A stretch of 64,000 nt of DNA. Origin: Stappia albiluteola. GTDB lineage: Bacteria; Pseudomonadota; Alphaproteobacteria; Rhizobiales; Stappiaceae. Both the position numbers and the translations under genes were made by a program. This document shows, in pieces, positions 54,520-62,548 of the stretch. The notes beneath the pieces are model-generated. The model was not told the origin of the DNA. It saw only the letters and a list, made by a program, of their open reading frames with translations, and did no database searches. The DNA lies in NCBI RefSeq assembly GCF_014050225.1, contig NZ_JACFXV010000048.1:255501-319500 (forward strand), given 5' to 3'. Every line of letters begins with the position of its first letter. Positions within the stretch are counted from its first letter, which is position 1.

Positions 54520-55331
54520 GACCCCTCGCTCGCCTCCATCGCCCGGTGAAGAGCTTCCGAGGCCTTGCGGCAATAGTCGTTGTAGAGGCTCGAGGTCCTG
54601 AATTCCTCCTCGCGCGGATAGGGCGCATCCACGGTCATGTCCTCGACGACCCGCCCCGGTCTCGCCGCCATCACGACGATCCGGTTGGACAGGTAAACGC
54701 TCTCGAAGACGGAATGGGTGACGAAGATCACCGTCCAGCCGAACGTGCTCCAGAGATGGAGGAGATCGTTGTTGAGCTTGAAGCGGGTGATTTCGTCCAG
54801 CGCGGCGAAAGGCTCGTCCATCAGCAGCAGCCGAGGCTTGGTAACGAGCGCACGGGCGATCGACACCCGCATCTTCATGCCGCCGGAAAGCTCGCGCGGG
54901 TAGCTGTCGGCGAAGCCGGCAAGACCGACCATGTCGAGGGCCGCCATCACGTCGTCCCGCGCCGCCGTTCTGGAGACGCCTTTCAGCTTCAAAGGCAGAT
55001 GAACGTTGCCGAAAACGGTGGCCCAGGGCATCAGCGTCGGCTCCTGGAAGACGAAGCTGATCTCCGCGCCGTGTTCGGCAACCGGCGTCGCACCGGACGC
55101 CGAGGGCCATTCGAGCTTGCCGCCCGAGGCATTGGCGAGCCCTGCGATAATCCTCAAGGCCGTCGATTTGCCGCAGCCCGACGGCCCGAGCAGGCTGACG
55201 AATTCCCCTTGGGCGATATCGAGCGACAGATCGTTCAGCGCCAGCGTGCCATTGGCAAAGCGCTTGGAGACATGACGCAGGGATATCAGCGGAGCGGCCT
55301 GCGTCATCGGTTCCCTGGAGGACTGCAGCAT
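54516..55331 (-). CDS. ABC transporter ATP-binding protein (nitrate/taurine/pyrimidine type)
   Basis: 271-aa ATPase. Walker A GPSGCGKSTAL, Q-loop FVFQEPTLMPW, signature LSGGMKMRVSIARAL, Walker B RLLLMDEPFAALD, H-loop VIFVTHSVFE, the pattern of SsuB/TauB/ThiZ. ATG 55331 is preceded by GGAAAGAAGA; ATG 55307 (MTQAAPLISLRHV) is an equally reasonable start. It lies between the binding protein and permease genes. Confidence 0.94.
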   Translation of the reverse strand: MLQSSREPMTQAAPLISLRHVSKRFANGTLALNDLSLDIAQGEFVSLLGPSGCGKSTALRIIAGLANASGGKLEWPSASGATPVAEHGAEISFVFQEPTLMPWATVFGNVHLPLKLKGVSRTAARDDVMAALDMVGLAGFADSYPRELSGGMKMRVSIARALVTKPRLLLMDEPFAALDEITRFKLNNDLLHLWSTFGWTVIFVTHSVFESVYLSNRIVVMAARPGRVVEDMTVDAPYPREEEFRTSSLYNDYCRKASEALHRAMEASEGS

Positions 55332-55367
55332 TCTTCTTTCCAGATTCCTTTCCGGAGCTATGCCGGG

Positions 55368-56369
55368 CTATTTCCTGAGGTCCATGCCGAGACCGTTGCA
55401 GACGAACTCGGTCGTGTAGACCTTGGAGATATCCAGGTCCGCCTTGACGACGCCGGCGGCGACCATCTTGTCATAGAACCCCTTGACGCCCTCGTCGGTC
55501 ATGCAGCCGATGCCCTTTTCCAGCGCGATGCCGGATTCGATGAGGCCGTATTCCTTCATCTTGGCGATGGTGAACTCGATCTGCTCATCCGTCATTTCCG
55601 GATTGGCCTGCTTGATCAGCCCGTTGGCTTCGGCATTGTCGCCATAAAGGTAATTATACCAGCCGATGATCGATGCTTCGACGAAACGCTTCACGATGTC
55701 CGGATTGGCGGCGAGATAGTCCGCCTTGGTCTCGATCATGGTCGAGTAGGTATCGAAGCCCGCATCGGCCATCAGGAAAAGCTTCGGCTTGAAACCTCCC
55801 TGCTGTTCGATCGCGAAGGGCTCGGAAGTAATGTAGCCCTGCTGCGCCGATTGCTTGTCGGCAAGGAAGGGCGCCGGGTTGAAGGCATAAGGCTTGTACT
55901 GCTCGTCCCGGAAACCGTCGAAATTGGCCTTCATCCACTGGAAACCCGTGGCGAAGAGGTCCTTGCCGAGAAAAATCGTCGGCAGCTTGGCGAGATCCTC
56001 GAAGGTTTCGATGCCCTGATCGGGATGGGCAATGATCACCTGCGGATCCTTCTGGAAGATCGCGGCGACCTCGACGACCGGCACGCCCTGCTCGACGGCG
56101 GAGAAGGAGCCGATCAGGTTGCCCTGCATGTAGAACTGGATCTTGTCGGCCATCAGCAAGGCCTGGTTCGCCGCCTGCGGCCCGCCCTGCACGATCTCGA
56201 CAGCGAGACCGTATTTCTCGTATGTGCCATCGGCGACCGCCTGATAGAAGCCGCCATGCTCGGCCTCCGCCAGCCAGTTTGTGCCGAACCTGACCTGATC
56301 GAGCGCCGAGGCCGCCGTGGATGCCCCAAGCAGCGCAAGGCCCGCACAAAAGCCCGCAAGAAATCGCAT
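55368..56369 (-). CDS. ABC transporter substrate-binding protein (NMT1/THI5-like)
   Basis: 333-aa periplasmic protein, signal peptide MRFLAGFCAGLALLGASTAA cut near ASALDQ. NMT1/THI5-like fold: VRFGTNWLAEAEHGGFYQAV, GPQAANQALLMADKIQFY, YVTSEPF-like segment QGYITSEPFAIEQQGG. Homologues bind hydroxymethylpyrimidine, formylaminopyrimidine, riboflavin precursors or other N-heterocycles, which fits the deaminase genes downstream. AGGAGGG precedes ATG 56369. First gene of the six-gene minus-strand operon ending at 50287. Confidence 0.92.
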   Translation of the reverse strand: MRFLAGFCAGLALLGASTAASALDQVRFGTNWLAEAEHGGFYQAVADGTYEKYGLAVEIVQGGPQAANQALLMADKIQFYMQGNLIGSFSAVEQGVPVVEVAAIFQKDPQVIIAHPDQGIETFEDLAKLPTIFLGKDLFATGFQWMKANFDGFRDEQYKPYAFNPAPFLADKQSAQQGYITSEPFAIEQQGGFKPKLFLMADAGFDTYSTMIETKADYLAANPDIVKRFVEASIIGWYNYLYGDNAEANGLIKQANPEMTDEQIEFTIAKMKEYGLIESGIALEKGIGCMTDEGVKGFYDKMVAAGVVKADLDISKVYTTEFVCNGLGMDLRK

Positions 56370-56723
56370 TGCCGTCCCTCCTGCTGAATGACCCCGCCGA
56401 ATTTCCCTTGTGCCGTCCACGGCCTTGCCGGCCGCCTGCCCATACCGGCTAAACTGGCGGGAATGTCCCTGGCATCAATATTCTCTCTGGCATCAGTATT
56501 CTCTCTGCCATCAAGAGCAATCGCCATGCCAGTTCCCATGAGACCGCCATCCTCGCGGAAAATGCAGGCGTGACCGGTTCCCTGACCGCTCCTCGGCAAA
56601 GACTAACTCACGATCACTGCCGAAAAAAGCGGCAAGCCGTGAAGGTCGGGACCCATTAATTTGGCGGGACCGGGCGTGATGGCGCCAAGGTCTGCACTCA
56701 GAGAATGACCCGCGAGGCACGGA
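56370..56723. other. 354-bp divergent region between ABC operon and RidA gene
   Basis: Carries the promoters for the importer operon and for the RidA gene, and an 18-nt tandem repeat (56471-56506). No TPP or purine riboswitch pattern was recognised. Frames crossing it have no recognisable product. Confidence 0.5.
56471..56506. repeat. 18-nt tandem repeat, two copies plus a degenerate third
   Basis: GGCATCAATATTCTCTCT and GGCATCAGTATTCTCTCT in tandem, one mismatch, followed by a partial third unit (GCCATCA). It lies about 105 nt upstream of the binding protein start. Could be a repeated operator or simple slippage. Confidence 0.6.
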
Positions 56724-57113
56724 ATGACGAAAGCCGTAACACCGAAGACGATCCGCCCGCCCTTTGCCCGCTACAGTCACGCCGTCGAGGTTCCGGCCGG
56801 CCACAGGCTGCTCGTCTGTTCCGGGCAGCTCGGCATCGCGCCGGACGACACGATACCTGCCGATGTCGAGGGCCAGACGCGGCTCTGCTTCGAGAATATC
56901 GGCGCGATCCTGCGCGAAGCCGGAATGGGATTCGAGCATATCGTCCGCATCAACGCTTTCGTGACGCGGCGGGAAGATCTGCCCGGCTATATGAAGGTGC
57001 GCGACGAATTCACCGCCTCGCCGCCCCCGGCCTCAACGCTGATGATCGTGTCCGGCTTCGCGCGCGAGGCATTCCTTGTGGAAGTGGAGGCGATCGCGGC
57101 ATGTGCCGAATGA
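56724..57113 (+). CDS. RidA-family protein (YjgF/YER057c/UK114)
   Basis: 129 aa, small trimeric enamine/imine deaminase family. Typical segments: RLLVCSGQLGIAPDDTIPAD, GQTRLCFENIGAILREAGM, and the C-terminal Arg in SGFAREAFLVEVEAIA. RidA members close to catabolic gene sets (for example RutC) hydrolyse reactive intermediates of pyrimidine or amino acid breakdown. It faces the deaminase/ABC operon and precedes the 8-oxoguanine deaminase gene, which suggests such a role. Confidence 0.9.
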   Translation: MTKAVTPKTIRPPFARYSHAVEVPAGHRLLVCSGQLGIAPDDTIPADVEGQTRLCFENIGAILREAGMGFEHIVRINAFVTRREDLPGYMKVRDEFTASPPPASTLMIVSGFAREAFLVEVEAIAACAE

Positions 57114-57280
57114 GGCGCCTCGCAGGCCCGCGGCAATTGCCGAAAAGCCTACCGCAGTGCTAATTCTTGACGGTCGGCGCTCATTGAAAGCGGCGGCAGA
57201 TATCCCTCCCCCTGCGCGGAACTCGGGCGGCTTGACTGCCGCTATCTAAGCCTGCAGGTCCGAAAGAACAGGACCATCCC

Positions 57281-58624
57281 ATGCGCTTGTGGATCAAAGA
57301 CCCGATTGCAATTCTCGCTGACGGCGCCGAACGCGGCATCGTCGTCGAAGACGGCGCCATCGTCGAATGCGTGGCGCGAGGCCAGGAGCCGTCCGCTCCC
57401 GTCGACCGGACCTTCGACGCGTCGGCCCACGTCATCATTCCGGGTCTCGTCAACACCCATCACCACTTCTTCCAGACGATGACGCGGGCACATCCCTCGG
57501 CCATCAATAAGGAACTGTTTCCCTGGCTGACCTCGCTCTACCCGATCTGGGCGAGGAACGTGACGCCGGAAACATTCCGCCTCGGCACCCGCCTCGCGCT
57601 GACCGAGCTTTTGATGTCGGGCTGCACGACGGCCGCCGATCACCACTATCTCTTTCCCGCCGGGTTGAACGAAGCCGTCGATATCCAGGTCGAGGAAGCG
57701 AACCGTCTCGGCATTCGCATGACGGTGACGCGCGGTTCGATGAACCTCAGCCAGAAGGACGGAGGCCTGCCACCCGACACCGTCGTGCAGGACGAGGACA
57801 CCATCCTTGCCGATTGCGAACGCGTGCTCTCCCGCTATCACGACAATTCGAAAGGCTCCCGCATTCAGGTCGCGCTGGCGCCTTGCGCCCCCTTCACGGT
57901 CACCAAGCGGCTGATGCGCGAAAGCGTGGCGCTGGCGGAGAAATACGATTGCCGCCTGCACACCCATCTTGGCGAAACCATAGACGAGGACGATTACTGC
58001 CTGCATCACTTTCAGTGCCGGCCGGTCGACTATCTCGAAGAATGCGGCTGGATGAACGAGCGGGTGTGGCTTGCCCACGGCATCCACTTCACCGACGACG
58101 AGGTGAAGCGCCTCGGTCGCCACCGGGTCGGCGTCTGCCATTGCCCGACCTCCAACATGGTACTCGCTTCCGGCCAATGCCGGACGAAGGAGCTGGAAGC
58201 CGCCGGCTCGCCCGTCGGTCTCGGCGTCGACGGCTCGGCCTCGAACGACAATTCCAATCTGATGGAAGGCGTGCGCCACGCGCTGATGATCAACCGGCTG
58301 ACATACGATGCGGCAAGCGTCACGCATTTCGACGTGTTCCGCTGGGCGACGGAAGGCTCCGCGCGGTGCCTGGGGCGTGACGATATCGGTTCCATCTCGG
58401 TCGGAAAGCAGGCCGATCTGGCCTTCTACACGCTGGACGAATTGCGCTTTTCGGGTGCGGGCGATCCTCTGGCGGCACTCGTGCTTTGCGGCGCACATCG
58501 CGCCGACAGGGTGATGATCGGCGGCGACTGGAGCGTGGTCGACGGGCTGCCGGTCAACATGGATGTCGCCCGGCTGCGCCATGAGCACGGCGAAGCGGCG
58601 AAGCGTTTCCTGGAGAGCCTCTGA
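57281..58624 (+). CDS. 8-oxoguanine deaminase
   Basis: 447-aa amidohydrolase-superfamily enzyme that deaminates 8-oxoguanine to uric acid. Metal ligands in LVNTHHHFFQTMTRA, RLHTHLGETIDED, LAHGIHFTDDE and GVDGSASNDNSNL. The active-site pattern CHCPTSNMVLASGQC is that of the Pseudomonas aeruginosa enzyme PA0142 group as I recall it. Recovers nitrogen from damaged purines. The related triazine or guanine deaminases are less likely because of these motifs. Confidence 0.88.
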   Translation: MRLWIKDPIAILADGAERGIVVEDGAIVECVARGQEPSAPVDRTFDASAHVIIPGLVNTHHHFFQTMTRAHPSAINKELFPWLTSLYPIWARNVTPETFRLGTRLALTELLMSGCTTAADHHYLFPAGLNEAVDIQVEEANRLGIRMTVTRGSMNLSQKDGGLPPDTVVQDEDTILADCERVLSRYHDNSKGSRIQVALAPCAPFTVTKRLMRESVALAEKYDCRLHTHLGETIDEDDYCLHHFQCRPVDYLEECGWMNERVWLAHGIHFTDDEVKRLGRHRVGVCHCPTSNMVLASGQCRTKELEAAGSPVGLGVDGSASNDNSNLMEGVRHALMINRLTYDAASVTHFDVFRWATEGSARCLGRDDIGSISVGKQADLAFYTLDELRFSGAGDPLAALVLCGAHRADRVMIGGDWSVVDGLPVNMDVARLRHEHGEAAKRFLESL

Positions 58625-58653
58625 TCCTTGCGCATTGGCAGCGCCTGGCAATT

Positions 58654-58675
58654 CGGGCCGGCTCAAGCCGGCCCG
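58654..58675. terminator. Hairpin between convergent genes
   Basis: Perfect 9-bp stem CGGGCCGGC / GCCGGCCCG, loop TCAA, in the 58-nt gap between the 8-oxoguanine deaminase and the SprA-like gene. No U-tract; probably a bidirectional, partly factor-dependent terminator. Confidence 0.6.
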
Positions 58676-58682
58676 ATAGCGC

Positions 58683-59531
58683 TCACGCCACGACGCCGAA
58701 AAGGGCTGCGGCGGCATTGGCCTGCCGGAAGATGGTGTTCGCCGCGTCCTGATAGGCCGCATTCGCGACCCGGGCTTCGGAGCGCCTTGAGCCGGTGGCC
58801 TCTCCTTCGCCATCCGATTGGTCGCCTTCGAGCAGGTCGGAAAAAAGGTCCAGCAGGTTCTGCGGCTCGCCTTCGCCCTCTTCCGCGGCGCCGGTCAGTT
58901 CGGCATTACCTTGCTTGCGAAGCTCCGCCTGGGCTTCGGTTCGCAACTTCTGGGCCTGGGCTGCGACCTGGCGATCCTGCGACGACGGATCCGCGGGAGC
59001 CAAAGCGGCGCGAATGACGATTTCCGCCTTGCGGATCGTCTGCTCGGGCGTGCGCTCAGGCGACGCGTCGATCGGCACCTCGCCGGCCGATACGTAGCGC
59101 TTGCCGTCGGGCCCGGTCGTGAATTCATACTGCGGCGAACCGGCATAGGGTCCGCCGACCGCGGCATGGGCCTGCTCGTGCTGGCGGATTTCGGTGTCGC
59201 GCTGCTTGAGCTCGCGGACCTGGTTCTCTTCCTCCTCCGTCAGTTCCTCGCCGTCGGCGGCCTTCTCGGTCGATCCATCCTCGATCTCGCCGGGCTTGCG
59301 GGTTTCCTCCGCGTCCTTGCGCGGGTCGCTGCGCAAGGAGGAGCGCTCGGTTCCGTCGGCGGCGCGCACCGCGTCGGCGCGCTGGGTTTCGACATTGGAG
59401 GCAACGGAAGCTTCCGCCGGTTGCGCCGGCGCGCGCGCGATCGGCAGCGGGCCCGCCCCGCCCGCGCCAGGCACGGGTGTCGCAGGTCGCTGGAACGGAA
59501 GCGGGAAGGAACCTCCAATCGCCAGTGACAT
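58683..59531 (-). CDS. SprA-like (CJM1_0395-type) putative metalloprotease
   Basis: 282 aa. The N-terminal half is low-complexity, rich in Ala, Pro and Glu (GEELTEEEENQVRELKQRD), and probably disordered. The core motif QHEQAHAAVGGPYAGSPQYE has the HExxH-like HEQAH zinc-site pattern of the SprA-related family, followed by GPDGKRYVSAGEVPID. No signal peptide is evident. The function is not established in any well-studied organism that I know. Unrelated in theme to its neighbours. Confidence 0.75.
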   Translation of the reverse strand: MSLAIGGSFPLPFQRPATPVPGAGGAGPLPIARAPAQPAEASVASNVETQRADAVRAADGTERSSLRSDPRKDAEETRKPGEIEDGSTEKAADGEELTEEEENQVRELKQRDTEIRQHEQAHAAVGGPYAGSPQYEFTTGPDGKRYVSAGEVPIDASPERTPEQTIRKAEIVIRAALAPADPSSQDRQVAAQAQKLRTEAQAELRKQGNAELTGAAEEGEGEPQNLLDLFSDLLEGDQSDGEGEATGSRRSEARVANAAYQDAANTIFRQANAAAALFGVVA

Positions 59532-59718
59532 GGCGCAAGGATCGCCAGGCGATGGTAACCGAAGTCTTAAGGAACGACCCTGTGCGCATTCAGTTCAGCG
59601 TGAACGAGTGGGGCGATCCATGCCGGATCGGCTTGGATCGGAACCGGGCAGGCGCTAAGGTCCAAAGACGATCCCGATGCGCCCTGCGGCGCCCGTCAAC
59701 CAGCCTCACGAGACCTCA

Positions 59719-60528
59719 ATGCCCTCACTGCCGCGCCGTTTCTGGCATGAGATGACCACCTTCGACTTTACCGAGGCCGACACCCGCGACTGGATCGCGG
59801 TGCTCCCGGTCGCGGCGATCGAACAGCACGGCCCGCATCTGCCCGTCTTCACGGACACCTGCATTGCCGAAGGCCAGATCGCCCGCGTTCTCGAACTGCT
59901 GCCGGACGACGTCCCGGCAACCTTCCTGCCCGTGCAGGCCATCGGCAAGTCGAATGAGCACATTTCCTCGCCCGGCACGCTGACCCTTTCCTGGGATACG
60001 GTGACCAAGGCCTGGGAGGAGATCGGCGACAGCGTGCACCGCGCCGGCATCCGCAAGTTCGTGCTCATCAATTCGCACGGCGGCAACGTCCCGATCATCG
60101 ATATCGTCGCCCGCGAACTAAGGGTGAAATACGACATGCTGGCGGTTGCGACCGCCTGGAGCCGCTTCGGCCAGCCGGACGGCGTCTTTCCCCGGCAGGA
60201 ATTCAGCTACGGCATCCACGGGGGGGACATCGAAACCTCGATCATGCTTCACCTGCGCCCCGACCTCGTGCGCATGGAAAAGGCTGCCGACTTCCCTTCG
60301 GCCCAGCAGGATTTCCTGCGGGAGTTCAAGCACCTGCGGGGCCACGGCCCGGCCCAGTTCGGCTGGAAGTCGCAGGATCTCAACCCGCTCGGCGTCGTCG
60401 GCAACGCGGCTGCGGCAACGGCGGAAAAAGGCAAGGCCTCGCTGGACCACGCGGCGCAGGGTTTCGTGGATCTGCTGAAGGATATCCACGCCTTCGACAT
60501 GAAAAGGATCTGGCGGGACGATACCTGA
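59719..60528 (+). CDS. Creatininase-family amidohydrolase
   Basis: 269 aa, metal-dependent cyclic amide hydrolase family (creatininase, formamidopyrimidine hydrolase ArfB-like, MftE). Metal-binding motifs: LPVAAIEQHGPHLPVFTD, LINSHGGNVPII and YGIHGGDIETSIM. Same family as enzymes that open creatinine or remove formyl groups from pyrimidine precursors. With the CodA-like deaminase and NMT1-type importer nearby, a role in degrading a cyclic amide is plausible. ATG 59719 begins the conserved part; ATG 59677 is an alternative. Confidence 0.88.
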   Translation: MPSLPRRFWHEMTTFDFTEADTRDWIAVLPVAAIEQHGPHLPVFTDTCIAEGQIARVLELLPDDVPATFLPVQAIGKSNEHISSPGTLTLSWDTVTKAWEEIGDSVHRAGIRKFVLINSHGGNVPIIDIVARELRVKYDMLAVATAWSRFGQPDGVFPRQEFSYGIHGGDIETSIMLHLRPDLVRMEKAADFPSAQQDFLREFKHLRGHGPAQFGWKSQDLNPLGVVGNAAAATAEKGKASLDHAAQGFVDLLKDIHAFDMKRIWRDDT

Positions 60529-60542
60529 GCAAGACAGGCGAG

Positions 60543-60569
60543 GAAGCGCCGGGGCCGGCACGGCGCTTC
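60543..60569. terminator. Hairpin between creatininase-like gene and serA
   Basis: GAAGCGCC / GGCGCTTC, 8-bp perfect stem with an 11-nt GC-rich loop, between convergent genes. No U-tract; acts at most as a weak bidirectional terminator. Confidence 0.5.
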
Positions 60570-60588
60570 ACACCGCAATCCGCCGCGG

Positions 60589-61833
60589 TCAGACGCGGTT
60601 GAGCAGTCTCGCGCGGATGGTGCCCGGCAGCTTGCGCACCGCTTCCAGGATTTCCACGGCGTTGGCAACCGGCCCGTCGGCATCGAGCACCACGTAGCCG
60701 ATCTCGCCATCGGTCTGGTAGTGCTGGGCGGCGATGTTCACCTGGTAGCTCGCGAACAGATCGTTGAGGCGGCCAAGTTCGCCCGGCGCGTTCTTCTGCA
60801 CCTGGATGAAGCGGGTGTTCGCGGTCCCCTTGGGAAGTTGCACCTGCGGGAAATTGACCGCGCCGACCGTGGAGCCGACATCGGAATATTCGACGAGCTT
60901 GCGCGCCACTTCCTCGCCGATCCTTTCCTGCGCCTCCTCGGTCGAGCCGCCGACGTGAGGCGTCAGGATGACGTTGTCGAGCCCGCGCAGCGGGCTGACG
61001 AATTCCTCGCTGTTCGACTTCGGCTCCGCCGGGAAAACATCGACCGCCGCGCCGGCGAGATGACCGTCCTTCAGGGCGCGGGCGAGCGCTTCGACGTCGA
61101 GCACCGAACCGCGTGCGTTGTTGATCAGGAAAGCACCCGGCTTCATCGCCCGGATTTCCGCTTCGCCGATCATGTTCCGGGTCTCGGGCGTCTGCGGCAG
61201 GTGCAACGAGACGACGTCGGCGCGCGAGAGCAGATCATGGAGCGAGACAGCCGGTTCCGCATTGCCGTGGCGAAGCTTGTCGGTGTGATCGTGATAGATC
61301 ACGCGCATGCCCATCGCCTCGGCGAGAACGGCGAGCTGCGAGCCGATGTTGCCGTAGCCGACGATGCCGAGCGTCTTGCCACGCACCTCGCGGCTGCCCG
61401 CCGCGCTTTTCAGCCATCCGCCGGCATGGGCCACGGTCGATTTCTGGAAGACGCCGCGCATCAGCATGACGATCTCGGCGATCGTCAGCTCCGCCACGCT
61501 CCGCGTATTCGAAAAGGGGGCATTGAAGACGGGAACGCCCCGCCTTGCCGCGGCGCCAAGCGCGACCTGATTCGTGCCGACGGAAAAACACCCCACGGCG
61601 ACAACGCTGCCTGCGGCCGCAAGCACGTCCTCCGTCAGCTGCGTGCGCGACCGGATGCCGACGATCTGCACGCCCTTCAGGGCCTCGATCAGGCTGTCCC
61701 TGTCGAGCGCCGTGTTGAGCGCCTCGACATTCGTGTAACCGTTCTGCGCCAGGATATCGCGCGCCGTCTGGGAAATTCCCTCCAGGAGCAGCCAGCGGAT
61801 CTGGTGCTTGGGACGAGACAGGCCCTTGTTCAT
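60589..61833 (-). CDS. serA: D-3-phosphoglycerate dehydrogenase
   Basis: First enzyme of serine synthesis, 414 aa, the short type with a C-terminal ACT domain like E. coli SerA (410 aa). NAD motif LGIVGYGNIGSQLAVLAEAM, catalytic Arg in INNARGSVLDVEAL, His in VILTPHVGGSTEEAQ. The ACT domain (VNIAAQHYQTDGEIGYVVLD) contains the serine-type regulatory site region. ATG 61833 has AAGGAACGG upstream. A monocistronic housekeeping gene. Confidence 0.95.
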   Translation of the reverse strand: MNKGLSRPKHQIRWLLLEGISQTARDILAQNGYTNVEALNTALDRDSLIEALKGVQIVGIRSRTQLTEDVLAAAGSVVAVGCFSVGTNQVALGAAARRGVPVFNAPFSNTRSVAELTIAEIVMLMRGVFQKSTVAHAGGWLKSAAGSREVRGKTLGIVGYGNIGSQLAVLAEAMGMRVIYHDHTDKLRHGNAEPAVSLHDLLSRADVVSLHLPQTPETRNMIGEAEIRAMKPGAFLINNARGSVLDVEALARALKDGHLAGAAVDVFPAEPKSNSEEFVSPLRGLDNVILTPHVGGSTEEAQERIGEEVARKLVEYSDVGSTVGAVNFPQVQLPKGTANTRFIQVQKNAPGELGRLNDLFASYQVNIAAQHYQTDGEIGYVVLDADGPVANAVEILEAVRKLPGTIRARLLNRV

Positions 61834-61955
61834 TGCCGTTCCTTCATCGCGGATTGCGCCGGCCCTTCTCAGCACGATCCAGCCGGCAGGAAATTGGCGC
61901 TGTCTTAGCTCTTACCGCAATGCAAAACAACGGCGGACGTTGCCGGCGCGCGCCT

Positions 61956-62321
61956 TCAGGCGAATTCGCCCATCTCGAAGGCCAGCTCCCATGCGGTCTG
62001 GTCGAAGCCGATGAAGTTGCGGGCGCCCGTCTCGACGATCGGGCGCTTGATGATCGACGGTTGCTCCAGCATCAACGCGAGGGCGGCATCGGCGTTCGTC
62101 GTCTGCTCCTTCACCTCGTCGGGCAGCTTTCGCCAGGTCGTGCCGCCGCGGTTCAGCACCTTCTCCCAGCCGAACTCCTTCATGAAGCCGTCGAGCTTGC
62201 CGCTGTCCACGCCCGCTTTGCGATAGTCATGAAATGTGTATTCGACGCCGCGCTCCTCGAGGAAACGGCGCGCCTTCTTGATCGTGTCGCAATTCGTTAT
62301 GCCGTAGACTGTGACCGCCAT
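61956..62321 (-). CDS. ArsC/Spx-family reductase (YffB-like)
   Basis: 121-aa thioredoxin-fold protein, YffB subgroup. The N-terminus reads VYGITNCDTIKKARRFLEER with a single active-site Cys in the NCDT motif. The family segment GTTWRKLPDEVKE and the C-terminal PSIIKRPIVETG are present. YffB-like proteins are glutathione-dependent thiol reductases rather than arsenate reductases. ATG 62321 is used; the frame reaches 62366. No arsenic genes are nearby. Confidence 0.9.
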   Translation of the reverse strand: MAVTVYGITNCDTIKKARRFLEERGVEYTFHDYRKAGVDSGKLDGFMKEFGWEKVLNRGGTTWRKLPDEVKEQTTNADAALALMLEQPSIIKRPIVETGARNFIGFDQTAWELAFEMGEFA

Positions 62322-62548
62322 ATTGCAGGTTCTCCCTGTTCCAGACGGCAATAGCCAATGCCGCAATCATCTCGCCGCGTCCACCCGCTTTCTCATTCGT
62401 CCGACTGGCAAATTTGCCAATCCTTCCGTTGCAGCACCTCGCGAAGCAGGCAAAGATTCGTGACCGGCATCATATCCATTTGACGGGAAACTCGCCTCGG
62501 ATGCAGCCTTGCAACATGGGCGATCGCCCTCCCAGGAGGATTGCGGAA

